From positions 1,178,001-1,242,000 of the forward strand of contig NZ_JAAVUP010000001.1 in NCBI RefSeq assembly GCF_012163135.1: a stretch of DNA of 64,000 nucleotides. Direction: 5' to 3'. Position 1 is the first letter of the stretch. Each line of letters begins with the position of its first letter. Positions 23,448 through 32,450 of this stretch are shown here, piece by piece. The DNA is from Neoroseomonas oryzicola. Lineage in GTDB: Bacteria > Pseudomonadota > Alphaproteobacteria > Acetobacterales > Acetobacteraceae. A program made the translations under genes and the position numbers. The notes under the pieces are model-generated. The model was not told the DNA's origin and did not search any database. It saw only the letters and a list, made by a program, of their open reading frames with translations.

Positions 23448-24329
23448 TCACGCCTGCCAGGGATCGGGCATGGCCTCGGGCGGCGTGTCGGCGAGGAGGA
23501 ACTCGCTAAGGAAACGCGGCAGCGCGCCGGCGGCGAGCAGCGGCGCGAGCAGCCCATGCCCGCCCTGCACCGCGATGCCGACGCTGCGCGCGCCCGGCAG
23601 ACCCAGCGCCAGCAGCCGCGCCCGCAGCCCGTCCTGCGGATGGAAGGCGCCGTAGGCCGACAGCAGCGCCGTGCCACGCGGCTCCACCCCGGCGATCGCG
23701 GCATCGAGCGCGCCGCGGTCCGCCCCCTCGGCGAAGCGCAGGCGCAGCGCCGCCGGGTGTGCGCCGTCGACGCTGACCGCCCGCCGCGCCCCGGCCAGCA
23801 GCCCGAAGCACAGCGCCGCCGCGCCGCCCGCGCTGGTGCCGATGCAGCGCATCCCGTCCGCATAGGCAGCGAGCGGCACATCCTCCGCCAGCCGCACGGC
23901 CAGCGCGCGGAGGTCCGCCGCATAGCCCGGCACGCCGGTCAGGAAGGCCGCGCGCGCCGGGTCGCGCAGCATGACGACGTCGCATCGCTCCGCGGGCAGG
24001 GCCTGCAGGAAGACCGCCGTCGGGATGTTCATCCGCTGCGCGATGCCGGCGAAGGCGACGACGAGCGTTCGCGCCACGCCCGGCGTCGACGGACCTTCGA
24101 AAAGGGTCACCGCATCGGCCAGCGCACGACGACGGAACGGCGCAGCCGAGGGGCCGATCCGGCGCAACGAGCCGTGGAGGCGCTCGAGCCAGCCGCGCGC
24201 CGGGTCGGCGAGCATCTCCGGCGCCTGCGCCGCGATCTCGGCCGGCGCGAGCAGCGTCTCCGCCTCGATCTGCACGCGGTAGAAATCGGCCTCGGTACGG
24301 CAGGCCGCGAAGGCCGCGGCGAGGTCCAT
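23448..24329 (-). CDS. Alpha/beta-hydrolase-fold protein of the carrier-protein cluster
   Basis: A 293-residue protein I do not recognise as a named family. The GxSxG elbow reads MRCIGTSAGGAAALCFGLLA, and AVQGGHGLLAPLLAAG near the C-terminus can give the catalytic His, so an esterase or thioesterase role is likely. The N-terminal 70 residues are helical and lack motifs; the strand FAGIAQRMNIPTAVFLQ follows. Its start overlaps the stop of the acyl carrier protein gene as ATGA, so it is made together with it. A plausible job is release or transfer of the acyl group held on the carrier. No signal peptide is seen. Confidence 0.7.
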   Translation of the reverse strand: MDLAAAFAACRTEADFYRVQIEAETLLAPAEIAAQAPEMLADPARGWLERLHGSLRRIGPSAAPFRRRALADAVTLFEGPSTPGVARTLVVAFAGIAQRMNIPTAVFLQALPAERCDVVMLRDPARAAFLTGVPGYAADLRALAVRLAEDVPLAAYADGMRCIGTSAGGAAALCFGLLAGARRAVSVDGAHPAALRLRFAEGADRGALDAAIAGVEPRGTALLSAYGAFHPQDGLRARLLALGLPGARSVGIAVQGGHGLLAPLLAAGALPRFLSEFLLADTPPEAMPDPWQA

Positions 24330-24595
24330 CAGCGCCCCGCCAGATGGGCCGCGAGCGCGGCGACGGACGGATGGTCGAGCAGCGCCGCCTCGGCGATCTC
24401 GATCCCGGCCTCGAGCTGCATCCAGATGCAGAACTCCATGCGTGCGAGGGAGTCGAAGCCGAGCTCCTCGAAGGTGCAGTCGGCGGCGGGATCCTCGAGC
24501 CGCGCGCGCGTGGCGTCGTCGGGGAACAACGTGACGGGATTGGCGAGCACGGCCCGCACCACCAACGCACGCATCGCGGCGACGTCACGGCTCAT
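24329..24595 (-). CDS. Acyl/peptidyl carrier protein
   Basis: An 88-residue stand-alone carrier. ELGFDSLARMEFCIWMQ holds the Ser that would receive 4'-phosphopantetheine, and the flanking helices (EIAEAALLDHPSVAALAAHL) match the usual four-helix fold. The N-terminus MSRDVAAMRALVVRAVL is helix 1. It is not the fatty-acid AcpP, which is shorter and more acidic. The gene sits between an adenylation enzyme (overlap 4 nt) and a hydrolase (overlap ATGA), so the three act on the same thioester. A phosphopantetheinyl transferase is not encoded in the window. Confidence 0.88.
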   Translation of the reverse strand: MSRDVAAMRALVVRAVLANPVTLFPDDATRARLEDPAADCTFEELGFDSLARMEFCIWMQLEAGIEIAEAALLDHPSVAALAAHLAGR

Positions 24596-26031
24596 CGCGC
24601 CATCTCCGCCAATTGCTGTCGCAGCACCTTGCCCATCGCGTTGCGCGGGATCGCGTCGACCGCCACCACCTTGCGCGGCGCGCGGAGCCCCAGCCGCGCG
24701 CGGCAATGCGCGAGCAGCCCCGCGGCATCGAATCCGGCATCGCCCACCACCGCGAGCACGGGGATGTCGCCCAGTGCCGGCGCGCGCACCGGGAAGGCGG
24801 CACAGTCGCGCAGGCCGGGAAATCCCTCGGCCACCGCCTCGATCTCGGCGGGCAGGATCTTGATGGTGCCGAGCGTCATCATGTCGTCCCGCCGCCCCGC
24901 CACCAGCAGCGCGCCCCAGGGGGCGAAGCGGCCGACATCGCCCGGCTGGTACCAGCCGTCGATGCAATGCCGCGCCGTCGCCGCCGGATCGTCGAGGTAG
25001 CGATCGATCGCGCCGGCCGAGCGGATGCGCACAAGCCCCTCCTCACCTTGCGGAACGGGCCGGCCATCCTCGTCCACCAGGATCACCTCAACCCCGGGCA
25101 GCACGTGGCCGACCGTGTCGGGATGGGCGGCGTGTTCCTCAGGACCGGCGATGGTGACCATGCCGGCCTCGGTCGCGCCGTACTGCACATGCACGCCGCA
25201 GCCGAGGCGCTGCTGCAGTCCGAGCCGCAGCGCCTGCGGGATGCGCGCGCCGGTGGTGAAGATGCGCGTCGCATCGGGCCAGGTCGCGCCGATCCGCGCG
25301 CCGGCGGCGAACAGCGCCTCGGCCACCTGGGGCGGCATGTGCACGCGCGTCACGCCGTGCCGGGCGCAGAGCTCCGCCAGCCCTTCCGGCGTCAGGTCGG
25401 CGCCGAGCACCTCCGTCCCGCCGGTCACCAGGCTGCGCAGGGTCAGGCGCTTGCCGTAGTTGCTGTCGAAGGGCACCTGGCGATGGAAGACCGTGCCATA
25501 GCCCGCGAGCGTCGCCGCCTGGTGCACCAGCTGCCCCTGGTCCGCGAGCATCAGCTTGGGCCGGCCGGTGGTGCCCGAGGTGCCGACGACGACGTCGCCA
25601 GCCAGGGATGGCGGTGCGGCCGGTCCCTCGCCCTCCCGCGCCGCGGCCTCGAGGTCCGGGACGACGATCGCCGCGCCGCCCACGGCGTCCAATGGCGACG
25701 TGCCCACCACGGCGACGAGCGACAGCCGCGTCGCCAGGTCCTCGCGCACCGGGGCGGGATCGCGCGGCGGCAGCGCGACCTGGCGGCAGCCGAGGCGCAG
25801 CAGCGCGAGGCTCACCGGGATCGCCGCGCGCTCCTCGGCCAGCGTGACGCCCACGGCATCGCCCGGCCGCAGCCCGGCGCACGCGAATTGCGCCGCGAGG
25901 CCGCGTGCCTCGGCGACGAGCCGCCCATAGCCAACCGCCCCGTCCTCGTGGATCAGCGCCGGCCGGTCGGGCGCCTGCGCCGCGACCTGCTCGATGACCC
26001 CGACGATGGGCGGCGCCGTCCGATCGTCCAT
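24592..26031 (-). CDS. AMP-dependent synthetase/ligase (adenylation enzyme)
   Basis: A 479-residue ANL-superfamily enzyme. Core motifs appear in order: VVVGTSGTTGRPKLML (ATP loop), QYGATEAGM, DGWYQPGDVGRF, GRRDDMMTLGTIKILPAEIE (hinge), and RNAMGKVLRQQL with the catalytic Lys. It should adenylate a carboxylic acid and load it onto the carrier protein whose gene overlaps its stop by 4 nt. The start MDDRTAPP was preferred over MNPAGS, which lies upstream in the leader. At 479 residues it is short for an acyl-CoA synthetase and nearer free-standing A domains. The acid is unknown. Confidence 0.88.
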   Translation of the reverse strand: MDDRTAPPIVGVIEQVAAQAPDRPALIHEDGAVGYGRLVAEARGLAAQFACAGLRPGDAVGVTLAEERAAIPVSLALLRLGCRQVALPPRDPAPVREDLATRLSLVAVVGTSPLDAVGGAAIVVPDLEAAAREGEGPAAPPSLAGDVVVGTSGTTGRPKLMLADQGQLVHQAATLAGYGTVFHRQVPFDSNYGKRLTLRSLVTGGTEVLGADLTPEGLAELCARHGVTRVHMPPQVAEALFAAGARIGATWPDATRIFTTGARIPQALRLGLQQRLGCGVHVQYGATEAGMVTIAGPEEHAAHPDTVGHVLPGVEVILVDEDGRPVPQGEEGLVRIRSAGAIDRYLDDPAATARHCIDGWYQPGDVGRFAPWGALLVAGRRDDMMTLGTIKILPAEIEAVAEGFPGLRDCAAFPVRAPALGDIPVLAVVGDAGFDAAGLLAHCRARLGLRAPRKVVAVDAIPRNAMGKVLRQQLAEMAR

Positions 26032-26180
26032 CGGGTTCCCGGTTCCGTTGTCGTTCCGGCCGGACCCTGCGGGATTCAACCCGTGCGTTCAAGTCGCGGG
26101 GTGCGCCGCATCACTCGCATCCGCCCCCTTTCCCGGTGCAGATTTGCCCCGCCGGGCACAAGGCGAAGGAGGGAAGCGCG

Positions 26181-26798
26181 ATGGCGGCGACCACCCTGAC
26201 CGTGCATGTCGTGAACAAGGCGGGCGATCTCAGCGGGCGGTTCGACGCGAACCACCTCAGGACCTGCTGCAGCACGTTGCAGAAATACTTCGAGGACGCG
26301 ATCAAGCCCGTCGCGGCCTACAACGCGGTGTCGGTCCGCAGCGATTCGAAGCAGGGCGACGTGAAGGGCGGCGACCTGGTCTGCTACCTGCTCACCTCGG
26401 GCGCGGACAGCATCGTCGCGACGCGCACCACGACCGACATCACCCTCGGCGTCTCGGGCTCCACCATGCTCGGCGTCGCCGACAAGGCCGTGGTGTCCGA
26501 GGTCTACCTGCGCCAGATCGTGCAGGGCGGCGACCCGCGCGGCAACGCGACGACGAACCGCGAGACGCTGGTGGCGAACTGCGTGCTGCACGAACTCGCG
26601 CACAACCTGTGCGACGCGACGACGCCGATCGTGAAGGACATCCACAAGGTGCAGAAGGGCGTGATCTGCCGCGAGACGGATTCCTCGCCGCTCTCGGGCA
26701 CGGATGCGCCCAACTCCGTCGACAACGAGGTGATCGCAGGCGGCCTCACCCGCCGCGCGGGCGGGGTGAAGCAATATGCGGGCGGGATGCCGGCCTGA
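26181..26798 (+). CDS. Unrecognised HExxH protein, possible zinc metallopeptidase
   Basis: A 205-residue protein that I do not place in a known family. ANCVLHELAHNLCDATTP contains HELAH, the zinc-ligand and catalytic Glu pattern of gluzincin and metzincin-type peptidases. The third ligand is not clear; candidates are His or Glu/Asp residues downstream (KDIHKVQKG, NSVDNEVIAGG). The N-terminal half (LTVHVVNKAGDLSGRF) is beta-rich, with a CCSTL pair. There is no signal peptide. The start at MAATTL has GGAGGGA about 8 nt upstream, an excellent site, so it is expressed. It is divergent from the adenylation enzyme and convergent with a TctC gene. Confidence 0.7.
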   Translation: MAATTLTVHVVNKAGDLSGRFDANHLRTCCSTLQKYFEDAIKPVAAYNAVSVRSDSKQGDVKGGDLVCYLLTSGADSIVATRTTTDITLGVSGSTMLGVADKAVVSEVYLRQIVQGGDPRGNATTNRETLVANCVLHELAHNLCDATTPIVKDIHKVQKGVICRETDSSPLSGTDAPNSVDNEVIAGGLTRRAGGVKQYAGGMPA

Positions 26799-26816
26799 CC
26801 GGCACCCCGATTTCGC

Positions 26817-27788
26817 TCAGCGCTGGTTCCAGGGCGTGCGCTGCCACAGCGTGCGGTAGCCTTCCTGCAGCCCGCGCAGGCGGGTGAACCAGGCGCTGCC
26901 TTCCTCGTAGCGCGGCTCGGTGTAGCGGCTGCGCATGATGCGGACGAAGTCCGGGTCCTGCACCACCTCGCCCATCGCCTCGCGCAGCTTCGCCAGCACC
27001 GCGGGCGGCGTCGCGGCCGGCGCGACCAGGCCGCGCTCGGAGGCCATCTCGATGTCGAAGCCCAGTTCCTTGAGTGTCGGCACGTCGGGACGGAACGGGC
27101 TGCGCGCCGCGCCGGCCATCGCCAGCGTGCGCAGCTTGTCCCGGTTGGCCGAGACGGGGCCGAGGTTCAGCCCCATCGAATCCACCTGCCGCCCGAGCAC
27201 CGCAGCCAGCAACTGCGGATCGCCCTGGAAGACGACATGGGTGAAGCGCGTATCGGTCGCCGCCTGCAGCAGCACCAGCTGCAGGTGGTCGTCGGTTCCG
27301 ACGCCCGGCGAGGCATAGGTCAGCGCCTCGGGCCGCGCCTTGGCCGCGGCGATGAAGTCCGCGAGCGTGCGGTAAGGGCTGTCCTCATGCACCGTGATCG
27401 CGGTGGGGTCCGTGACGATGTTCGCGATGCCGGCGAAGTCGTCGAGCTTGAACTGCGCCTGGCGCTCGATCGGGATGGTGAGCAGCCCCGGCATGTTCGT
27501 CGTCGCGAGCACATGGCCGTCCGGCCGCGCCCGCGCGACCGAGGCGAGCGCCACCTCGCCCCCCGCCCCGGGTCGGTTCACCACCACCACCGATCCGCCG
27601 ATGCGCTTTTCGAGCAACGGCGCGACGGCGCGGGCATCGAGATCGGTCGCACCGCCGGCCACGAAGCCGACGACGATCTCGACCGGGCGTTCCGGCCAGC
27701 GGTTGGTCTGCGCCAGCGCCGGCGCGAAGCCCGGCGCGGCCAGCGAGGCGCCCGCCGCGGCGAGCAGCGTCCTTCTACGTGTCGTCAT
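26817..27788 (-). CDS. Tripartite tricarboxylate transporter substrate-binding protein (TctC/Bug)
   Basis: A 323-residue periplasmic receptor with twin-arginine-like signal (MTTRRRTLLAAAGASLAAPG). VEIVVGFVAGGATDLDARAV replaces the usual PFPPGG loop with GFVAGG, and VVVVNRPGAGGEVALASVAR follows. The second loop reads HVVFQGDPQLLAAVLG, not PYRGG. Both changes set it apart and suggest another ligand. It overlaps the preceding epimerase gene by 4 nt (ATGA), so receptor and enzyme are translationally coupled and probably act in the same catabolic route. No membrane components are near. Confidence 0.9.
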   Translation of the reverse strand: MTTRRRTLLAAAGASLAAPGFAPALAQTNRWPERPVEIVVGFVAGGATDLDARAVAPLLEKRIGGSVVVVNRPGAGGEVALASVARARPDGHVLATTNMPGLLTIPIERQAQFKLDDFAGIANIVTDPTAITVHEDSPYRTLADFIAAAKARPEALTYASPGVGTDDHLQLVLLQAATDTRFTHVVFQGDPQLLAAVLGRQVDSMGLNLGPVSANRDKLRTLAMAGAARSPFRPDVPTLKELGFDIEMASERGLVAPAATPPAVLAKLREAMGEVVQDPDFVRIMRSRYTEPRYEEGSAWFTRLRGLQEGYRTLWQRTPWNQR

Positions 27789-28798
27789 GTCGTCCTCCCC
27801 TCGTTGCTCTCGATCCAGGCCATGAGGCGGCGGAGGCCTTCCTCCATCTGCACCTCGGGCTTCCAGCCGATGGCGTTGAAGGCCTCCTCATGCGCGATGC
27901 GGAAGGCCCCGCCGGAGGTCAGGCGCACCTTGCCCGGCGTGTCGCCGACGAATTCGGGCTCGATGTCCTTGCCCGCGAGCCTGGTGACCATGCGGACCAG
28001 TTCGAGCGTGGTGACCGGCTTGGGGCCGGAGGTGTTGACCGCGACGTCGGTCGCATCGGCCTCGAAGGCCATGCGGTTGGCGCGCGCGAGGTCGCCGACA
28101 TAGACGAAGTGCTTGGTCTCGGACCCGTCGCCGTAGACTTGCGGGCGTTCGCCCTTCTTCACCTTGTCCCAGGTCTCGATGATGTAGAGCGCATTCGCCG
28201 CGCGGTAGTGCTGGCGCTCGCCATAGACCGTGGAGTAGCGCAGCACGACGTAGTCGAGCCCGAAGCGGCGCTTGTAGTCGCGGCAGAGCTGCTCGCCGAT
28301 GATCTTGGTCGCGCCATACAGGATGGCCGCCGGCGGGGCGCCGACCGAATGGAAGGGCGTGGTCTCGACCAGGTCGCCCTTCACGCCGGGCCCGTAGCCA
28401 TAGACGGCGTTCGACGACGCGAAGACGACCTTCTTCACGCCATTGGCGCGCGCCGCCTCGAGCGCGTTCTGCACGCCGCGGATGTTGACGTCGAGCCCGC
28501 CCCAGGGATCGCGGTCCATGTTCAGCGTCATGTAGGCCGCGAGCAGCAGCGCACCCTGGCAGCCTTCCATGGCGCGCAGCAGGTCCGGCAGGCGCATCAC
28601 GTCGCCGCGCACCAGCTTCAGGCGCGGATTGTCGCGGATATGCGCGATCGCGCCTTCCGACCCCATGGAGAAATTGTCGAACAGCACGACTTCCGACGCG
28701 CCGGCGTCGAGCAGCCCGGCCGCGGTCGCGGAGCCGACCAGGCTCGCCCCGCCCACGATGATGAACTTGTTGCCGGCAACAGGCACAGCCGCAGACAT
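27785..28798 (-). CDS. NAD-dependent epimerase/dehydratase (extended SDR)
   Basis: A 337-residue enzyme. The dinucleotide motif reads IIVGGASLVGSATAAGLL, a G-x-x-x-x-x-G variant of the extended-SDR loop, NIRGVQNALEAARANGVKKV is the typical helix, and YGATKIIGEQL supplies the Tyr-Lys pair; Ser is in VVFASSNAVYG. The start at 28798 has AGAGGGA 8 nt upstream and is preferred over MSKREC at 28822. Such enzymes act on nucleotide sugars or on free sugar acids. Coupling with a TctC receptor points to a sugar acid or similar imported compound, which is inference. Confidence 0.87.
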   Translation of the reverse strand: MSAAVPVAGNKFIIVGGASLVGSATAAGLLDAGASEVVLFDNFSMGSEGAIAHIRDNPRLKLVRGDVMRLPDLLRAMEGCQGALLLAAYMTLNMDRDPWGGLDVNIRGVQNALEAARANGVKKVVFASSNAVYGYGPGVKGDLVETTPFHSVGAPPAAILYGATKIIGEQLCRDYKRRFGLDYVVLRYSTVYGERQHYRAANALYIIETWDKVKKGERPQVYGDGSETKHFVYVGDLARANRMAFEADATDVAVNTSGPKPVTTLELVRMVTRLAGKDIEPEFVGDTPGKVRLTSGGAFRIAHEEAFNAIGWKPEVQMEEGLRRLMAWIESNEGRTT

Positions 28799-28977
28799 GC
28801 GCTTACATTCCCTCTTGGACATGTTTCCGCGCGGATGATTGCGCGGGTGGACGGTGAGCGATAGGGGGCGGCGCCATCGCCAATTTCGGACGCGAAAAAT
28901 CCTCGCTGGCTGATAAGCGGCGGGCATAGGGTGCGCCGCCGGACTCGCTTTCGTGGCTCAGCCGTAAGGAATCACGC

Positions 28978-30405
28978 ATGAACGTCACACGTCGCACCGC
29001 CGCCCTGGGCGGCCTCGGGTTGTTGGCCGGCGCCGTGGTGCCGCCGACGAGCGCGCTCGCCGAAGGCCTCCGCCTGTTCGAAGGCGTCGAGGATTTCTGG
29101 ATCGCCACCGACGCCTACATCTTCGGCTACCCGCTGGTGACGATGGAGATGACGCGCCGCGTCATGACCAATGTCGCGACCGCCAGTGGCCTGCGCGCAC
29201 CGATGGGTCAGATGAACAAGGCGCGGACCTATCCCGACGCAAGCTTCCGCGACGTGACCGCGCCGAATGCCGACACGCTCTACACCACCGCCTGGATCGA
29301 CGTCGGCAACGAGCCCTGGATCGTCAGTCTGCCCGACATGAAGGGGCGCTACGCGCTCTTCCCGATGCTCGACGGCTGGACCACGGTCTTCCAGGTGCCG
29401 GGCAAGCGGACCACGGGCACTGGCGCGCAGACCTACGCCATCACCGGGCCGGGCTGGACTGGCACGCTGCCGCCCGGCGTCACGGAGTACAAGTCGCGCA
29501 CCAGCATCGTCTGGCTGCTCGGCCGCATCTACTGCACCGGCACGCCGCAGGACTACGCCGAGGTGCATGCGCTGCAGGACCAGGTCACGGTCGTCCCGCT
29601 GAGTTCCTACGGCCGTCCCTACACGCCGCCGGCCGGCACGGTGGACGCGTCCGTCGACATGCGCACCGCTGTGCGCGACCAGGTGAACGGAATGACGGCC
29701 GTTCAGTACTTCACCCTGCTGGCCGAGCTGATGAAGCGCAATCCGCCGGCTGCCGCCGACGCCCCGGCGCTGGCCCGCTTCGCGCGCATCGGGCTCGTGC
29801 CCGGGCAAAGCTTCGATGCGTCCAAGTTGCGCGCCGACTTCGCCAGCCGCATCCCGCAGGTCGGCTTCGACCGCATCATGCTGCAGTTCAAGATCAATCC
29901 GGCCGTGAAGGACATCAACGGCTGGGCCTACACGACGCGGACGGGCATCTACGGCACGGACTACCTGATGCGCGCGCTGGTCACGGCGATCGGCCTCGGC
30001 GCCAACCGGCCGCAGGATGCTGTCTATCCGACCTCGCTCAAGGACGCGAACGGCGACGAGTATTCCGGCGCCAACCGCTACGTCGTCCGCTTCCCCCCCG
30101 GACAGCTGCCGCCGGCCGACGGCTTCTGGTCCATCACGATGTACGACGCGGACTACTTCTTCGTCGCCAACCCGATCAACCGCTACTCGATTAGCGCGCG
30201 ACAGGACCTCAAGCGCAACCCCGACGGGTCGGTGGACCTGCACATCCAGAACACCAGCCCGGGCGCCGATCGCGAATCCAACTGGCTGCCGGCCCCGGCG
30301 GGCAAGTTCATCCTGATGATGCGGCTCTACTGGCCGCGGGAGGCCGATCCCTCGATCCTGGATGGCAGCTGGACGATCCCGCCGGCGAGCAAGGTGACGG
30401 GCTGA
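28978..30405 (+). CDS. DUF1254/DUF1214 domain protein, exported
   Basis: A 475-residue protein with a twin-arginine signal (TRRTAALGGLGLLAGAVV) ending near ALAE. DUF1254 covers the N-terminal half (TDAYIFGYPLVTMEMTRRVM, then NADTLYTTAWIDV) and DUF1214 the C-terminal part (ADGFWSITMYDADYFFVANP, NRYSISARQDLK, SNWLPAPAGKFILMMRLYWP). The family is widespread in soil bacteria and has no settled function. It stands alone on the plus strand, divergent from the epimerase gene (180-bp spacer), and ends at a strong hairpin. Confidence 0.92.
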   Translation: MNVTRRTAALGGLGLLAGAVVPPTSALAEGLRLFEGVEDFWIATDAYIFGYPLVTMEMTRRVMTNVATASGLRAPMGQMNKARTYPDASFRDVTAPNADTLYTTAWIDVGNEPWIVSLPDMKGRYALFPMLDGWTTVFQVPGKRTTGTGAQTYAITGPGWTGTLPPGVTEYKSRTSIVWLLGRIYCTGTPQDYAEVHALQDQVTVVPLSSYGRPYTPPAGTVDASVDMRTAVRDQVNGMTAVQYFTLLAELMKRNPPAAADAPALARFARIGLVPGQSFDASKLRADFASRIPQVGFDRIMLQFKINPAVKDINGWAYTTRTGIYGTDYLMRALVTAIGLGANRPQDAVYPTSLKDANGDEYSGANRYVVRFPPGQLPPADGFWSITMYDADYFFVANPINRYSISARQDLKRNPDGSVDLHIQNTSPGADRESNWLPAPAGKFILMMRLYWPREADPSILDGSWTIPPASKVTG

Positions 30406-30414
30406 ACCTCCGCA

Positions 30415-30440
30415 GGGCGGGCCGCCGATGCGGCCCGCCC
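30415..30440. terminator. Terminator-like hairpin between DUF1254 and nhaA
   Basis: GGGCGGGCCGC, loop CGAT, GCGGCCCGCCC: a perfect 11-bp stem 10 nt after the DUF1254 stop, between convergent genes. No T-run is present. Confidence 0.65.
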
Positions 30441-30561
30441 GCGACAGCGGCGACCTAGGACAGATCCCGAGCAGGGGGAATCACCGGATCGGGTGAAGTT
30501 GCTACGCGAAAACAAGTGCGTAGAGGCGCGTTGCCGTGCGCCATGGCGAACGGAAGCGGCT

Positions 30562-31764
30562 CTAGCCCCGGCGCACCTCCGAAGGCGCGGGCGCCAGGCG
30601 CAGCACGGCGTAGCCGAGCAGCCCCGCCAGCAGCGACCCGCCCAGGATGCCGATCTTCATCCTCTCCTGCAGGTCCGGCGCGCCGTCGAAGGCTAGCAAT
30701 CCGATGAACAGGCTCATCGTGAAGCCGATGCCGCAGAGCAGCGCGACGCCGAACAGGTGGGTCCATGTCGCTCGGAACGGCAGCACCGCGAGGCCGAAGC
30801 GAATGGCCAGCGCGGCGGCGCCGAGCACGCCGACCAGCTTCCCCACCAGCAGCCCGATCGCGACGCCGAGGGTGAGCGGTTCCGTCAGCGCCTGCCATCC
30901 GATGCCGGCGAGCGAGACGCCCGCATTGGCGAAGCCGAAGACCGGCACGACCAGGAAGGCGACAGGCTTGTGCAGCGCGTGCTCAAGCCGGTGCAGCAGG
31001 GAATGCGACAGGTCGTCCGGCCGGCCCGGCGCCGGGTGCAGCGGAATGGCGAGCGCCAGCAGCACGCCCGCGATCGTCGCGTGCACGCCCGACCGCAGCA
31101 CGAAGAACCACAGCACCAGGCCGACGACCAGGAAGGGCCAGAGCACCGGCACCCGCAGCCGGTTCATGGCGAGGATCACGCCGAAGGTCGCCGCGGAAAG
31201 CCCGAGATACGCGAACGAGATTTCGCCCGTATAGAACAGGGCGATGACGACGACGGCGCCGAGGTCGTCGAGGATGGCGAGCGCGGCCAGGAACACCTTG
31301 AGCGCCGCCGGCACGCGCGGCCCGAGCAGCGACAGCACGCCAAGCGCGAAGGCGATGTCGGTCGCGGTCGGGATCGCCCAGCCGCGCAGCGTATCCGCCG
31401 ACCCCGCGTTGAACGCGACGAAGATGAGCGCAGGGACCAGCATGCCGCCGGCAGCCGCGAAGCCCGGCAGCGCGCGGTTCGACCAGGAGGCGAGCTGGCC
31501 GTCGAGCACCTCGCGCTTGATCTCGAGCCCGACGAGCAGGAAGAACACCGCCATCAGCCCGTCGTTGATCCAATGCGCGAGGTTCATCGGGCCGAGATAG
31601 GTGCCGAGAGCTGCGCGATAGGCCCCCGCCAACGGCGAATTGGCGACGACCAGCGCGAGTGCGGCCGCGCCCATGAGCAGCAGCCCGCCCGCAGCCTCGC
31701 TGTCGAGGAAGCCGCGCAGCAGCGACACCGGCCGGCGGGCAATGGTGCGGAGCCGCTCAGCCAC
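30562..31764 (-). CDS. nhaA: Na+/H+ antiporter NhaA
   Basis: A 400-residue inner-membrane antiporter with about 12 transmembrane segments. [20 protein letters not shown] and [20 protein letters not shown] hold the paired Asp residues of the ion site, and [20 protein letters not shown] is the conserved pH-sensor region. The start codon is GTG. The ribosome site GGGAG lies in the 3' arm of a small hairpin (31769-31785) in the message, so translation may be controlled. It exports sodium in exchange for protons and helps at high pH or salt. It is the only ion antiporter in the window. Confidence 0.95.
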   Translation of the reverse strand: MAERLRTIARRPVSLLRGFLDSEAAGGLLLMGAAALALVVANSPLAGAYRAALGTYLGPMNLAHWINDGLMAVFFLLVGLEIKREVLDGQLASWSNRALPGFAAAGGMLVPALIFVAFNAGSADTLRGWAIPTATDIAFALGVLSLLGPRVPAALKVFLAALAILDDLGAVVVIALFYTGEISFAYLGLSAATFGVILAMNRLRVPVLWPFLVVGLVLWFFVLRSGVHATIAGVLLALAIPLHPAPGRPDDLSHSLLHRLEHALHKPVAFLVVPVFGFANAGVSLAGIGWQALTEPLTLGVAIGLLVGKLVGVLGAAALAIRFGLAVLPFRATWTHLFGVALLCGIGFTMSLFIGLLAFDGAPDLQERMKIGILGGSLLAGLLGYAVLRLAPAPSEVRRG

Positions 31765-31768
31765 GGGG

Positions 31769-31785
31769 GGCTCCCGCGAGGAGCC
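31769..31785 (-). promoter_or_regulatory. Hairpin covering the nhaA ribosome binding site
   Basis: On the minus strand GGCTCC, loop TCGCG, GGAGCC lies 4 nt before the GTG start. The GGGAG Shine-Dalgarno is in the 3' arm and would be masked when the hairpin forms. Confidence 0.4.
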
Positions 31786-32336
31786 GTGGGCAAAGGATGG
31801 CAGGTCGAAGGGAGATCACGGGCACGGGTCCTCCGTGCTGGCGGCCCGACCAACACACGACCTGCCTGGCGACCTCGCCCGACACCCACTGCCTCTTTGT
31901 CACGTCGCTCGCCCGCGGGCAATGCGCCGGGCGCGGTAGGCGGGCCAGGACATGGGCGCGGCTGGGCCGCTGCCGGATCCGGCCGCCTTGGGCGCGCCAG
32001 CGCGTCCGGCGAGGACGCGGCGGCGCACGCCGCGGTCATCGGGCTGCAGGGGGCCGGCGTCGATGGGCCGGGCATCGCCCGACGGCATCCGCGCGATTCT
32101 CGATCGCCCCTGCATCATCCGCACCGCGAAGGCAGCGGAGGGCGCTTTCCGAAAGCGGCTCGCCGCTAAGGGCCAGGATGCATGACCGAGGAGCAGTTGC
32201 TGCAGCCTGCCGACCGCGTCGATGCCGGCGCCGGCCTTACGGTGCCTCGCGACAGCGCAGGATCGCTCAAAATTGCGCGGGGTTGGCATTCCAACTCCGC
32301 ATTCTCACAGCGTTCCGAAGTATCCGGCGGAAAGAG
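31786..32336. other. Region between nhaA and tRNA-Lys without a convincing gene
   Basis: About 550 bp. Two short plus-strand frames (31952-32185 and 32182-32457) overlap as ATGA, but the second runs antisense through the tRNA and neither has a recognisable motif or good ribosome site. A minus-strand frame (31900-32289) is Arg/Ala-rich and looks like a shadow. I see no integrase, no direct repeat of the tRNA end and no transposase. It may hold a decayed gene or nhaA regulatory sequence. Confidence 0.4.
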
Positions 32337-32412
<76 letters not shown>

Positions 32413-32450
32413 GCCGGGTACCGGTGCGATCACCGGCGCCGAGGACGCGC

